64,000 bases of DNA from Sympetrum striolatum (lineage: Eukaryota; Arthropoda; Insecta; Odonata; Libellulidae): the NCBI GenBank assembly GCA_947579665.1, contig OX388343.1, positions 91,988,254-92,052,253 of the forward strand, read 5' to 3'. The position numbers and the translations under genes were made by a program. Under the pieces are notes generated by a model. That model did not search any database and had not been told where the DNA came from. It saw nothing but the letters and a program-made list of their open reading frames with translations. Position 1 is the stretch's first letter. Every line of letters begins with the position of its first letter. Shown one piece after another: positions 1 through 11,362 of this stretch.

Positions 1-1039
1 GGGATAACTCGGTGACAGAGGAATCAATTCGAATCAAATCAATTTCAGACAATCGTGACGCATGGTTTCAAATCTTATAGCTAATAAAAGCACAAATGAT
101 TTCAAGTACCTACTCACAGCTATAAAATCTTAGGGTAAATTCAATTTTTATTTGATTTTACCGAGTGATGACGGAATCTTAGAAGTTATAGCGTATCGTC
201 ATCATCTTCCTATTCACCAACATTATCGCGACCCATAATAAACCAACCCATAGTTGTATGCACTTATCAGCTGCAAATATCAATATTTAAATGTAAATGG
301 CAGACCTAAGAGAGGTGTTTCAGAAGTGCAACGCAAATAATACTATCATTTCATGTACAATTTTTCCCCGAACGTTTTCGAACCCTTCCGCTATAATTAA
401 AAGAAGGCTAATGTCTCTTGCTTCCGAGGCTTGCACCGACTCATTTTATCCGACCTAGAGAGAATTTCAAATGTCATCATAACGTATAATTATACACAAA
501 ATTAATTCTTCCGCGAAGATCTCGTAATTTCTGTACCACTTACTTAGTTATTTGAAGTGCTATTTATATCACTGTTTCCACATCATCTAATTATGCTTTT
601 CGCGAAAATCCGTTGTAAGAGAATGAAATGATCTACTAATTGGATTATTACGACCGCTACAGCGTATTTAATCCAATAAAGAGAAACATGATTTCTTTGC
701 AAATCTATACTCCAATCAAGAAGCGTGGTGGAGCAGCGTTTACATCAAAAAGATTTTGAGGAAGTTACCATCCGTCTGAGGATTCAAATGAATTGCAGAT
801 ACACGAATATTCAACTGCCCTACTGAATTACTAGGGAAAGGCATCGCCAGTTACATAAAAAATCATCCAAGTACTCTTTCAGTTGAATTCAGTCTCTCAG
901 TAACTATAAAGAATACTGAATTATGATAAAGCTGTTTGACTCACCGCTTCCTTCTTCTACTTGCAGGCATGAGAAACGTCGTCATACTCCGAGGGAGTCC
1001 TTGAGTTGCCTTTCCTTCACGTATTGCGGACTCCTTCGA
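1..1039. other. AT-rich non-coding stretch, nothing recognised
   Basis: I see no ORF with recognisable content, no tRNA and no repeat structure here. It lies beyond the 3' end of the TIS11 gene. Confidence 0.6.
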
Positions 1040-1560
1040 CTAACTTGGAACTAAAGCGAGTTTAATGGTCTCTAAAAGCCGTAGAGCCTCTAAAATGTAT
1101 ACTGGAAACATTAGTACTTGTGTTCGACCCCACCGAGCTCGTCTGAAAAATTCCCCAGCCGACGTCCCCCACCGAACGCATTGTTCTTTGAAGTGCTTTC
1201 GGATTAGTCCATCGCAGGTGCGCCCTCCTAAATCTAATACTAGAACGTGGCTGCAAATTCAAAGCAGACGCCGGAGGACCCCCTATTGTTCCTACTCCCA
1301 TTATCGCTTTCCTACGCGAGATCCCCTTAAACGGCCTGTTAAATCGGGTGCCGCTGCAAGGCAAATTAAAACAAGGTTACGTGGTGCTCTCATCCACTCT
1401 TTTCGCCCAACACCTCGGGCACCCCACTTTCTCCCATCTCGAGACGATTTCCCGCCAATCATTTCCACCGAGAGGCGCATGCGCCTAACACGGGCGCCCA
1501 TCTTCGCATGGAACAATCTCTCTTCCAAAACTACTCGAGAGATTTCGTTTTGACGCTCCC
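1040..1560. other. GC- and CpG-richer block without a supported gene
   Basis: Base composition rises clearly against the AT-rich flanks and CpG is frequent. Frames are open on both strands, including 162 codons on the plus strand from 1065 and 100 on the minus strand. The predicted peptides are Arg/Pro/Ser-rich, resemble no family I know and look like by-products of GC content. It may be regulatory DNA or an untranslated exon of an unseen gene. Nothing further is seen from 1561 to 1948. Confidence 0.4.
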
Positions 1561-1948
1561 GGTCCTGTTTGGAAAGCTATGTATTTTTTTAAATGGAAAG
1601 ATCCAATCGAAGGAGAAATATTTACGATTGACTGAGTGGTTAGGCCTTTCCTTTTACGAGAAAGCACTTCCTCATCAAGCGAGACTCGGAATCCTGCTGA
1701 CCATTTCGATGGGGTTAATTAATTCTGAAGCAGAAATGGTTCTAAGTAATCAAACGCGTTATTATGGCAAATACGCATGGAGTCAAAGGACATCGGTATT
1801 TAGAAGAGCAACATCCTCTCGACACCAAAGGAATTTCGAGGAGAGAAGGTTGCGATTTGAATATGTAACTCCTAACCTGTTGGTTCTTGTTTGGGGTCCT
1901 AGTTGAAATTAGTGCTTACTCTCCTTAGATAAGAAAATTATTTGATTT

Positions 1949-2552
1949 CAGTGAAACTACCCTGAGTTGTTTACCTCCTGGTGGTCTTGCAATCAAATAA
2001 GCCGGTCGATAATCTATCACGAAATCAATTCCGGTGTTAAATTACGACGAATTCATGAGAAATATATGCAGCAAAGAGTAAATAACTTCCTTGACGAGGG
2101 CAAAAAGGATGAATCTTCACGAAAATAAGTTAACTTGCCAAGAAGCATCACGCGCAAGTGTTAAAACGTCTCGTATTCTGATGAATAAATGTTCGAAGCT
2201 GAAGGCTGGTAAAAATAGGGCCCCACTCAAATGCTAACATGAAAACGAGAGAACATTTTGATTGAGCCCACTGATACTACCCTCAATTGTTTACCTTTTG
2301 ATAGTCTTGCAATCAAACAAAGCGGTCGTTTATCTATCATGAAATAATTCAGGCGTAAAAATTTGAAGAATTCACGAAACATATATTCAAAGTAGAATAA
2401 TCGAGGGTAGAAAGCATTAATCTCCACGAAAATTAATTAACTTAGCAAGAAATACAACGCGTTCGAATGAAAACGTCTCTTGTTCTAACGAATAAATATT
2501 CGAAGCATAAGGCTGGTGGGTCCCACTCAAATGCCAACACGAGCGAACATTG
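1949..2552. repeat. Diverged tandem duplication, unit about 300-320 bp
   Basis: Two head-to-tail units, about 1949-2257 and 2270-2552, align along their whole length. Shared landmarks in the same order are a TACCCT..TTGTTTACC segment (offset 320), TCTTGCAATCAAA, TCTATCA.GAAAT, GAATTCA.GA, CACGAAAAT.A.TTAACTT, AAACGTCTC.T.TTCT, and CCCACTCAAATGC.AACA (offset about 298). Identity by eye is roughly 70-75% with small indels, so the duplication is old. Neither unit has coding capacity. Confidence 0.75.
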
Positions 2553-3532
2553 TCCGACTGAAAATAAGTGATAGGAAGCGGCAGATAAGCGGGCAATCGC
2601 TACCCAGGGACAATGAAACCCGACCGATAAAACGCCTTTTCCGACGAGGAAGTCCCGTGGTCGTGGAGAGAGTAGAAAGTTTTCATCCACACGGTCTCTC
2701 TTTCGCGTCCGGTTTTCGAGTCAAGTTCATTTCCAGAGGCGGAGAAGGGGAGGGCTCCAGAGGAAGATGCTCGGCCTTGCTCCCAAGAAGTTACAAACTG
2801 GTTCCCCCCACCCATAGGCACATCCCGAGGGAAGATTCTCCAATTCGATTTAATTTCTCCCGAAAGCACTAGAGGCGAAAAACACGCAAACGAAATCTAC
2901 TTGTGACCTTACGAACAATCTTTCAGGAACGAGAGTTGCGCAATCGACGTTTAATCCACGGCACGATTCCTTCGGTCCAGGAGCGGGTTAATCCAGGGTA
3001 GTACCACACTCCTGGAACGTCGGAACCGTACGGAAATGATGGCACATCATAATCCTTGGTCGTTATCCACGACGGATGATGCGGTGAACATCGGTGAGGG
3101 ATAGTTGCGGATGTAAATAAAAAAAACTGAGGCATATTTTTTGAAAACACTAGAAAATTATATTTATCCTGTTTGCTGCACAAATGGTGGAATACAGCTT
3201 AACAATACAGAGGGGTACTCTTAAAAAAAACCTTCCTTTTCTCTGAAACTAAATCTGTAAATGCACTTATAATACATCACATAATGGAACGTTAGTGTTC
3301 TATAAAGCAGTCATACTTATAATTTACTAAATCCGTTTACAATGCTCATCAGCAAAGATCGTACCCAACTGAGTTGCTAAGGCGTTTTGCATTTCTTATA
3401 TTCATATAATTCGAGAAAATATTTGGGTCCAAGGTAAGTTATCACTTCTGCACCCGTTGGGCGCAAAAAAATAACAATTCAATGATATATTATGGACATA
3501 TATGCATGCCTTTTCATAGAACTTAATCGTGT
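2553..3532. other. Intergenic DNA beyond the TIS11 3' end
   Basis: A GC-richer patch at about 2560-2870 has open frames on both strands that mirror each other, with no recognisable protein. The rest is AT-rich with no structure I can name. Confidence 0.4.
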
Positions 3533-3538
3533 TTTATA
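3533..3538 (-). terminator. Possible polyadenylation signal (TATAAA variant) of the TIS11 gene
   Basis: On the minus strand TATAAA lies just downstream of the last UAUUUAU motif. No canonical AATAAA was found on the minus strand between here and the stop codon, so this variant is the best candidate. An ATTAAA near 4068 would give a shorter UTR that lacks the AU-rich elements. Confidence 0.3.
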
Positions 3539-3546
3539 TATAACCG

Positions 3547-3725
3547 ATAAATACATTTTCTGAATATAAATAATAAGTTACATAAATAAAGGACACTTTC
3601 ATTTCGCCCTCAAACGATTTTTCAGTCCAAGATGGCTGCGGCCTCTCTAACCATCAGTACTTGTATTTTTTACACACCATAGAAAAAACCAGCAGAATCG
3701 ATTTAACCATTACATAAAATAAATA
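3547..3725 (-). promoter_or_regulatory. Cluster of AU-rich elements in the TIS11 3' UTR
   Basis: Read on the minus strand, UAUUUAU occurs four times: 3719-3725, 3582-3588, 3566-3572 and 3547-3553. The 3565-3573 copy is a full UUAUUUA(U/A)(U/A) nonamer, the optimal target of TTP-family zinc fingers. The cluster lies about 950-1130 nt downstream of the stop codon. TTP-family mRNAs are known to be destabilised by their own products through such sites, so negative autoregulation is the natural reading. The UTR extent itself is inferred. Confidence 0.6.
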
Positions 3726-4673
3726 CACTACTAACTGCTGTTGAACCACGACGGCGCACACGTAAAAAATGGGATCGTATCTTCTCTGAGTTCAATTGGC
3801 TGACACAGTAAACATGCACACCATTAAATACACAAGGACATACAACCACGAGGAAAAAAAAAACAAGTCATAACCCACATTACTTTAGAGGACCAAAAAT
3901 GGAAAATAGACAATTTCCAGTTTTCGACACATGGTTAGAGGGCGACCGCGTAAATAAGATGTGTAAATATATATATATATTTAAAAAAATGAAAGGAGAA
4001 AAATAGTGGCTTAAACTTTCCAAAACAAAAGTCGTCTGCCCATGATGCATATACAATATATATATATTTAATGTCCAAAGAAAAACATTTGGGAGACTCG
4101 TCGTTCATCTAGTGGCATAAGTCAGGAAAAAAATAATAATTAATAAACCATTAAATAATGAAACCTGAATTTGACTATTGGAATTCAAACATTTCTAAAC
4201 AAAATGCTCATTTCCCAGTAAAAAAAATGGAGACGATGAGAAAAATCGACTACTTACTAAATACTTTTTAAACAAGAAAGCCAGATTAAAGAGTGCAATT
4301 TCAAAAATCGAAACACACCCCCGGAAAACCTTTCAATAAACTTTGAGCTGACTACCTTTAAATTAAAGGTTCCACAATCGAAGATGAATAATTAATGATA
4401 ATAATAATGTTGTACAGAAAGAATGAAACTTTTTTCCTAAGTTACCCTCACTCTCCCCCTTTCGTTAGCTCTCTCCTTCTCGTCTCCGATGAAATACAGC
4501 GAATAGACTAATAGAAACAATGGAAGCCCTACCCTGCACATGCTATACAACCCACACGCATACTCCTTTCAGCAATAAAAAATAAAGTTAACTAGGATGG
4601 TCACACTCGCTCGATCACGTTTAAACCTCTCTATACAAGAACTCGATAAACTTCTTCCAAAACGTATATCCAC

Positions 4674-6056
4674 TTAGATGTCGACACCCATGACCTTCCT
4701 GCTCAGCCTGTTGAAAACTGGCAGTCGGCCGATCTCTTTTGGAGAACCGGGCGACGTCGGGGAATCGAGTGGGGAATCGTTGATGCAAAGGGCTTCCAAA
4801 GAACCCACTGGAGACTCCAAGTGGGGATTTTCCCTCATGGCCAAAGGCATCACGAGCGCTTCTCTCACGCCGTCGAGATCTCCAAGGCTCAGGTTTCGCC
4901 TTCCAAGCACGCCACCCGATGACACGAGGGACGGGAGGTTCAGGGGAGGCGGGGACGCCGGCTCCGTCTTCCTCACCATACGCCCCAAAGAACCGGGACG
5001 AACCAAGGAGGTGAAGTCCTGCCCGAAGGAGAACGCCGTGTTGGCCGATGAAGACGACGAAGATGATGATGGGGGAGATGGGAAATGGTTCAATCCTGGA
5101 TAGAGGTCCGGCTCCGAGAAGAAAGAACTCAAGGAGGTGGGCGATTCGCTCAAACTGGATGGCGGGGAGGGAGACTCAGCCGTCGAGCCGAGAGAAGACA
5201 AGGGCTTGGGTCTGGCGTGGTGGTAAAAATGGTGATGGTGCTGCGCCGCGGCAGATCCTCCCTGCTGGGGGCTCAAGGGTCCGTTGCTGCCGCTGAGGGA
5301 AAGGCCTGATTTGGATACCCCGTTGCTTCCACTGCCGTTGGCCGCGGCACTTGAGGCCGCAGCGGCGGCGGCAGCCCTGGCTTCCTCTGCGTTGTGAATG
5401 AAGTGGCACCTCGGTCCGTAAGGGCAGAACCCGCTGGAGTGGAAGGTGCGGCAAAGCTCCGTCTTGTACTTGGGGTGTCTGACGAGAGTGCGGAGCTCCT
5501 GGATGCCGTGAGCGAATTGGCACTTGTCTCCGTACTTGCACGAACCGCTTTCTTCGAACGGTCTGCAGAGTTCTGTCTTATACCGACTCGTGTTTATGTT
5601 GGACTTGGCCGCCGCTGCGGCTGCTGCTGCGACTGCGGCAGCGGCTGCTGCCATCGCCGCATTGGCGCGTTCCACAGGTTCGCTTTGGCTCCGGTCGAGC
5701 CTCCTGTGCTGAGAGTGCTGTGTGCTCTGGTTCACGTTCACACTGCCGATATTATTGTTGCTGCTGCTGCTGTTGTTGTTTGCTCCGAATTCGGAGTTAA
5801 CCGACTCTGACGTGAACGAAAGGAGCGAATTATGTGAAAATTTGTTGCTGTTGCCGATGGATGAGAGGAAAAAGTTAGAGCTAATTCCAACTGGATTGGA
5901 GTTGCGTCTGCTAAGAGGCTGGAGGCCGACGAGGCCGTTGCCAACAACCGGCGAGCCGACGGCTCGGCTGTCGGATGACGATGGAGTGGACACGGAGTTC
6001 CATCTCGCTGCCGCCGGCTTCTGCAATCCTCCGCTGCCACTATTGTTGTTGTTGCT
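4674..6056 (-). CDS. Tis11: TIS11/ZFP36-family CCCH zinc-finger protein, exon 2 (460 codons and stop)
   Basis: The protein binds AU-rich elements in 3' UTRs and recruits deadenylases to destabilise mRNA. Joined to exon 1 the predicted protein has 480 residues. Tandem fingers have the exact C-X8-C-X5-C-X3-H form: C184, C193, C199, H203 and C222, C231, C237, H241. Each is preceded by (R/K)YKTEL, and 18 residues separate them. An RRNS site (Ser73) and an RSQSEP site (Ser143/Ser145) match the known 14-3-3/kinase sites of the family. The extreme C-terminus has RLPVFNRLS (464-472), the CNOT1-binding motif. Alanine tracts flank the finger domain (about 151-170 and after 245), and Ser/Pro- and His-rich stretches follow. 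The open frame continues to 6380, but TTTGCAG at 6057-6063 is a good acceptor and sequence upstream of it is intron-like. Acceptor phase 0 matches exon 1. TAA stop at 4674-4676. Confidence 0.95.
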   Translation of the reverse strand, partial: SNNNNSGSGGLQKPAAARWNSVSTPSSSDSRAVGSPVVGNGLVGLQPLSRRNSNPVGISSNFFLSSIGNSNKFSHNSLLSFTSESVNSEFGANNNSSSSNNNIGSVNVNQSTQHSQHRRLDRSQSEPVERANAAMAAAAAAVAAAAAAAAKSNINTSRYKTELCRPFEESGSCKYGDKCQFAHGIQELRTLVRHPKYKTELCRTFHSSGFCPYGPRCHFIHNAEEARAAAAAAASSAAANGSGSNGVSKSGLSLSGSNGPLSPQQGGSAAAQHHHHFYHHARPKPLSSLGSTAESPSPPSSLSESPTSLSSFFSEPDLYPGLNHFPSPPSSSSSSSSANTAFSFGQDFTSLVRPGSLGRMVRKTEPASPPPLNLPSLVSSGGVLGRRNLSLGDLDGVREALVMPLAMRENPHLESPVGSLEALCINDSPLDSPTSPGSPKEIGRLPVFNRLSRKVMGVDI

Positions 6057-8272
6057 CTGCAAATACAAGAAAAAAATTAACATTAATACCGACGCAATAT
6101 CAAATGCAAATGCCATACGATAATTAATGAACTCAATGGCCAAACTCGTGATGTCAATTAAGAGGCAGCTCAACAGGTTGCTGTCATAACTAATCCAACT
6201 CTTTAGTACAACAGAAACGAAAAACTGTTTTCCCCACATAAAATAGATTGTGGCAGGCTTTACTAGGTGTACTACTAAACCCATATCAAAGGACTGTAAG
6301 AATAATACCAAGCATAAGTATTTTTTCCACTTATATATTACCCAAAATTGAATTGAATTCCCCAGAAATAAAATATTCATATAATGAAAAGATACATAAG
6401 TGGATCCAAAAGTATTGTACTTAAAAGTTTTAAGAAAAATTTTTAAAGGCAGATTATTTAAGATATGTAACTTAAGACAGCCAACATATTTTTTCGAACT
6501 TCTAAGCAGGTGATTGATTTAATCAACACCGCAAAACTTAAAACTACTAACTACAAGAAAGATCAAATAAGAATCACAATTGTCAGATCAAATGACAGAT
6601 ATATTATCCCACTAGTAGTACGCTCTTAAAACTTAAGAAATAAACATTTGGAAAAACCAAGTACATCATATCCGGCGGGAAACGAGACTTTCACAAATCA
6701 CCTAAACGTGCAACACTTCCCAAGAAGGAAAACGCAACATCGTCAATTTCCGAAACTCGCAAAGCCCGATGTTTACCACTGGAAAATATTAACACTCAAC
6801 TTCCGACACGGCGCGAGTGTCGCAAAGGAAAACATGGAAGACGTACGTATTGCAACAGGATGAGAAAACCAAAACAAATTCCCGCGCACCACAACAGGTT
6901 GTGCGAAAAACCGAAATCCGAAGCTACGCGCCAAACGAAATATCTCGACAAAGACTAAACAAAACCCGGCATTTAGAGTGTCGGTATGAACTATTGTAAA
7001 TTCCCCTTAGGTAATCGACTCTGAATAATAGCGAATAGCAAATCGTAGAATGTGCGATCGTAATCCTCCGCACGAATCAAAATCTCGGTCCCCCGAGGGA
7101 AAGAGTTAATCCGGCGCGCATAAACACCACGAAAACGTATGCAAATTACAGCGGGAGAAGCAACAGGCGGGCTGCAGCGTAACTGAACCGGAACACGAGG
7201 TGAGAAGGATGTGAAAGGTTATAGCGGGAGGGCTCGAGAGGGAGAAAGCTCCGAAGGAAAATGTTACGCGGAGGACTGAAAATGTGGAACAGGAGGAATC
7301 CGTTCCGAAGACTCAAAGAGGCGGGAGATAAAGATGCGAAAATTCGGCAAACGAAAAAGATCGAACCGTTCGAATAAAAGAATCGCCGCGAGAATTCAAA
7401 CTGACCCCACGGAGGAATGCAGCGGACGGCACTGCCTCGACACCCACTTGTTGATCCATGACAGATATTAAGCATCAGGGCGGGCGATACCCGGAAAAAA
7501 TACGCCCAATATTCGAGCGATAAGATAGTTAGCCGAAGACAAACAAAGGGCATTGATAGATAAAAAACACTAACTCTAGAGCATTAGTATAATTGCAAAG
7601 AGGACAATATTTTCGACCGAGACTGTAACTTACAATTAAGTTTTACTTTAGGATGCACAATTCCCGTGCAAAATGCGCGGAATTGACGAAGTAAACGGCA
7701 CGGAGATGTCGAAACGAGTTATCGCCAATTAACCTCCGCTCACGTAGTTTCCCCTTGCCCGCATAGAGCGCTTTCGCAGGGCTTTTTCAACATCCACGCG
7801 GGGCCCGAGAGAATCGCAAACCCCATTCATGATTACAAAGCCCCCTTCTAAGCTTACCTACGACCCCAAACATGGGCCACGCATAGACCGGCGGATGCGT
7901 GGGGAGAAACCGCCGCGGCACCGAAAACCGAGGGAAAAATAGGATGAGCGCGGGGGCAGGAGATTGGGAGTATTTTTCCTTATTTTTTTCGGATGGCTCT
8001 CGCGGCACACAATCCTACTTTCAAGAAGGCGCCGTCCGACGACAATCCTGGCCGAGGGAAAGCTGCCCCGTTGGAGAGCGGACTAACCACAACCACAAGA
8101 CACCGCGCACTCACGGGAATAAGAGAGCCGACAACCGGCGATAACCGGCAAGAACCGAATACCGCAGCCAGGGCGCCGGTCGCCGAATTTGCCGAAATCT
8201 CCCGCCGAAAAAAAACACTCGGTGGCGGTTGCAAAACTCGCGTGGGGACAGAGGCGGGAATCGGTTGCTTAC
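6057..8272 (-). other. Tis11: Single intron of the TIS11 gene (2,216 nt)
   Basis: On the minus strand the donor is AAG|GTAAGC at 8272 and the acceptor TTTGCAG|AGC at 6057. Both splice in phase 0. An intron just after a short first coding exon is the usual two-exon layout of ZFP36-family genes. The 5' half (about 7000-8270) is CpG-richer and may hold enhancers or an alternative start. No other exon was recognised inside. Confidence 0.85.
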
Positions 8273-8332
8273 CTTATAAAGTAAATCCCCGAACTCGTAG
8301 AGCGCTGAGGCAGACATCACTGCCGTCGACAT
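8273..8332 (-). CDS. Tis11: TIS11/ZFP36-family protein, exon 1 (20 codons)
   Basis: This short exon encodes the N-terminus MSTAVMSASALYEFGDLLYK. It matches the conserved family opening, an MSTT..SA start followed by an acidic/hydrophobic patch and a Leu-Cys/Tyr-Lys end, which serves as a nuclear-export and CNOT-contact region in vertebrate relatives. The exon ends after an AAG codon at a strong GTAAGC donor, the same place vertebrate ZFP36L genes break. The ATG at 8330-8332 has A at -3. The call rests on the N-terminal match, the correct phase and the donor. The Tis11 name is by homology. Confidence 0.88.
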
Positions 8333-8960
8333 GCTTCACACTTATGCGATGTTAATCCACTACCCTGGAAGCCGTCGTCCCCGGGAGATGAATTCGGTTT
8401 AAAAAGTAAAAACCTCTCTCTGCTCGACGAGGAAATCCTTTCCTCGCGACTTAAAACTGTTGAGGGGAGGGCTATCACAAGAACCGGGGAAGAGGACTAA
8501 GTTCGCCTCGTGTGTTTCCTTTGGGGAAGGAGCAATCAGCAACGGGTCACACTCAGTAACCAACTGGCCAGTACCCACAGCTCGACACAACTTTTCTACT
8601 GAGAGGCGACGGCCGCTTCGCCGAACCTTGACTGAAGCGTCCTGGGCTGGTGGAGGGGGTAAACGAGGGGAAGAAGGAAAGTGTAGGGGAAGGAAAGATA
8701 AGTGGAGGGTAGGGCGAGGGGAAGAGTATGTGCCCCTACGTTCCTCGGAAAGGGGCTTCAGAAGGGGGAGAGGGGCGGCAGAAGAGGGGAAGGTGTACGT
8801 GCTGGAAGGGGCGGTCGGGGAGCGGTGGGGCGGGAGAAAGGAAGTCGGCGGGAGACGGAGTGTGGGGTACCGCCGTGCCTACCCCTCAACCAATGGAAGG
8901 AGACAACGAGAGATGACGTCAATGTTGCCGAGGGAGGTGGGGGAAACCTCGTGACACAGT
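8333..8960 (-). promoter_or_regulatory. Tis11: TIS11 5' UTR and promoter region, CpG-rich, with CRE and CCAAT box
   Basis: Upstream of the start codon is a CpG-rich block with a long purine-rich run on the plus strand (about 8640-8860). A perfect palindromic CRE, TGACGTCA, is at 8914-8921 and CCAATGG is at 8890-8896, about 560-590 bp upstream of the ATG. TIS11 genes are growth-factor and cAMP inducible in animals, so a CRE fits. No convincing TATA box or start site was found, so the 5' UTR boundary is unknown. Confidence 0.5.
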
Positions 8961-10559
8961 TCCTCCTGCGAGGAGTTTTGGCTTATAACTCTTGATTTCA
9001 TTTCATAGTGTTCGAAGGCTTATGATTTTTTTGGCGTGCGAACTTGAGGAATGGGAAGGGGGAATTTCCATTCCAACCGATGGCAGATTAAATTGGCCCT
9101 TCATTCGATGCGGAAGGAGAACCCTTGGAATTTTTCCTCCACGTTTTTTCGCCTCCTCATTTCCGGAGAACTTGCAGTTTTGTTTTCGTATCGATGCATC
9201 AACCTCTTTCCTCATATGTTACGTGATTTGCCAAAGGTTGAAACTTAATCACATTCGCGAATTTTAGGCAGGCATTCATGCCTTCTCTTCCTTCCCATTC
9301 CCATAAGAAAATATAAAGATTTGTAAGAATAGTTGGGGGCAAGTTAAATCGTTCACAAACTTCTCCATAGCACGTGCTTGATGATATCTAGACGTAGCTC
9401 CATGATGTATGGGATCTTTCGTACGCGGAGAGTGTCTCTTTGCAAGCGAGATACTGTTGAACAAAAACAGAAGCGTTCGAATTGAGAAGGTCACAAGAGG
9501 AAGTGATTGGCGAATTTATTTTTCAACGTCTCAGCTCTGTTGCTCGAAGGATGTTTCGAATAGAATATCCTTTCATTTGATATCACTTCCGTATGAGAGA
9601 ACGGTTGATAAGGTCAAATCAATGCTGAGGAAAGGTCATGCTTCTTTTCCAAATTCCCGATACTTTTTCTACCTTGAATTTTGATACTTATCCTTCAAAG
9701 ACGGTCACTGTCGTTAATTTATTCAAATAAAAGCAGTTCCTCAACTGCGAACGATGTAATATATTCAGCAACAATTAATACCATTCCTAACGATATTAAT
9801 AATAACAGCATCAACGATTAAAACAAATAATAATATTATTTTGAAGTTCATTATCATAATTACTTGGCGATATCTCGGTAATTCAGGAAAGAATAGAGAG
9901 AAATGACTGAAATCGTTTGATTGAAAGTTTTATGCTTGAATGATCGGAGGGAAAATACGGAAGGAATGATTTGCGATCTATGACATAATCGCTCGCAGAT
10001 CTCAAAGAGAAGATTCCTTCCTTTCGCAGAAAGAATAGAGAAAGGAAGCGAATTTTTTAAATCTCTTAACGCTTTCTTAAAGAACGTTTACTGTCATTGA
10101 AAAGAGTTTCGCCAAGTTTTATTAAAAAAAGTCGGAGTTAATTTAAATATGATCCAACCTAATGTTTAAGGTCGACATTCTATCGAAAATACAAAATTAT
10201 TGGATATGTGTCAATATTATTCAATCTGATAATAGCTCTCCATGCTGTTCGATGTACGAACTTGGTTTAAAATTGTTTCCTTTCTTATTTTTGTTTAGAT
10301 TTTTTCGATTTAACATAATTAAGGATGATTGCCTTAAAGGATGTCTTTGATGCTGCATCTTCTTTGTTATCACTAAATAAATGTTCAAAAAACATCATTC
10401 TCAGGTTTTTCTTTTATTTATGAATGAACTACTACTATTCACCTATTGAGACAAACCAACGGAGGCTAAGAATATTCGATGAAACATTAAAATTTAAAAC
10501 AGGGTAAAATAATGTACTAAATTATTTAAAATATCTCGCGACAAGTTCTTATCCCTTCC
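8961..10559. other. Intergenic DNA, nothing recognised
   Basis: AT-rich. Scattered short ORFs are unconvincing and I see no repeat structure. Confidence 0.5.
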
Positions 10560-10790
10560 CTTCCATCACGTTGTTTCTCGAGAGTACAAAAGTCCGTCCT
10601 TCCGTGAGCCCGTCTGATAGAGGCTACCCCAACCGAGATCTCTCCTTCGTGAACGGGAGACCTCGGAGGCTGAAAAATCCTTGCCGATGCCGCTTAGCTG
10701 CCATCTGTTGGCGTTTAGTGGGACTCCGTCACTCGGAGAACGAGTCTGACGGGCAACGCGCGGTAATATTTTGAAATCGGAAATTCCCCT
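10560..10790. other. Isolated GC-rich patch of unknown nature
   Basis: About 230 bp of GC- and CpG-rich sequence stands out between AT-rich flanks and includes a CTGCCATCTGTTGGCG segment. Motifs of the GCCATCTGTTGG type occur in insect retroelement leaders, so a TE fragment is possible. A 67-codon plus-strand frame from 10571 has no recognisable content. Confidence 0.3.
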
Positions 10791-11079
10791 CTGTCACAAC
10801 AATTCCAAATTTTGACGCAAAGGGAAGTAGAAATCCCCATCTATGAATTAATATGTTCTAGAATTAACTTTTGTGCATTACTAAACTCCCGTCTGAATGA
10901 CAACCATAAATATAGTGAGAAATATTTATTTCCTTAGACCTACAAGGAGTTTATTATAGTTTATTATAGCTTTAAACTTTTATTATAACTAACTATCAAT
11001 TAGGTCTTCTATACATTTTGTTAAATTTACTTTATCAAACAATTGTTCATATATAATCTTTTTCACTTTTCATATATCT

Positions 11080-11362
11080 ATGTTTGTGTATTATTGTATT
11101 TATTTCTATTACTGTGTTTTCGCGGGTTTTTTTTCACCCCCCTTCTTTGTGGGTGTTTTCCCGCAACGTGGGTTTTTTCTTAGTCAACCTTCAGTTGCAT
11201 AGATTTTTTCCCACACCCTTCTCTTTTTTTTTGTATTTTTTTAATAAGTTAAGTTTTTTAAAATGTAACGACATACGAGGTTAGGTGGAAGAGAGGCCCA
11301 CCTGGGCCTAACCTCGCCAATAAAGGGTCAAACTAACTAACTAACTAACTAACTACAAGGAA
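11080..11362 (+). mobile_element. LINE family B, 3' end with terminal stem-loop and AACT tail
   Basis: The segment runs through a T/C-rich 3' UTR and a two-part hairpin. The outer stem is CGAGGTT (11276-11282) with AACCTCG (11310-11316) and the inner stem AGGCCC with GGGCCT. It ends in AATAAAGGGTC and an (AACT)n tail at about 11328-11356. The same layout recurs at 30,540-30,965, and the tip alone at 56,679-56,740 on the other strand. Tails of short tandem repeats are typical of non-LTR retrotransposons. No coding part remains. Confidence 0.6.

Noticed and set aside
1065..1553. 162-codon plus-strand ORF
   Set aside because: It is Arg/Ser/Pro-rich with open frames on the opposite strand, in a GC-rich block. 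No motif, splice context or family resemblance.
6057..6380. N-terminal extension of the TIS11 reading frame to 6380
   Set aside because: The extra 108 residues are hydrophobic and AT-driven, unlike any TIS11 N-terminus. A good acceptor at 6057 in phase with exon 1 explains the real structure.
8460..8954. 164-codon plus-strand ORF opposite the TIS11 promoter
   Set aside because: Its Gly/Arg/Glu-rich content mirrors the purine-rich run. Several frames are open at once, which is typical of skewed composition.
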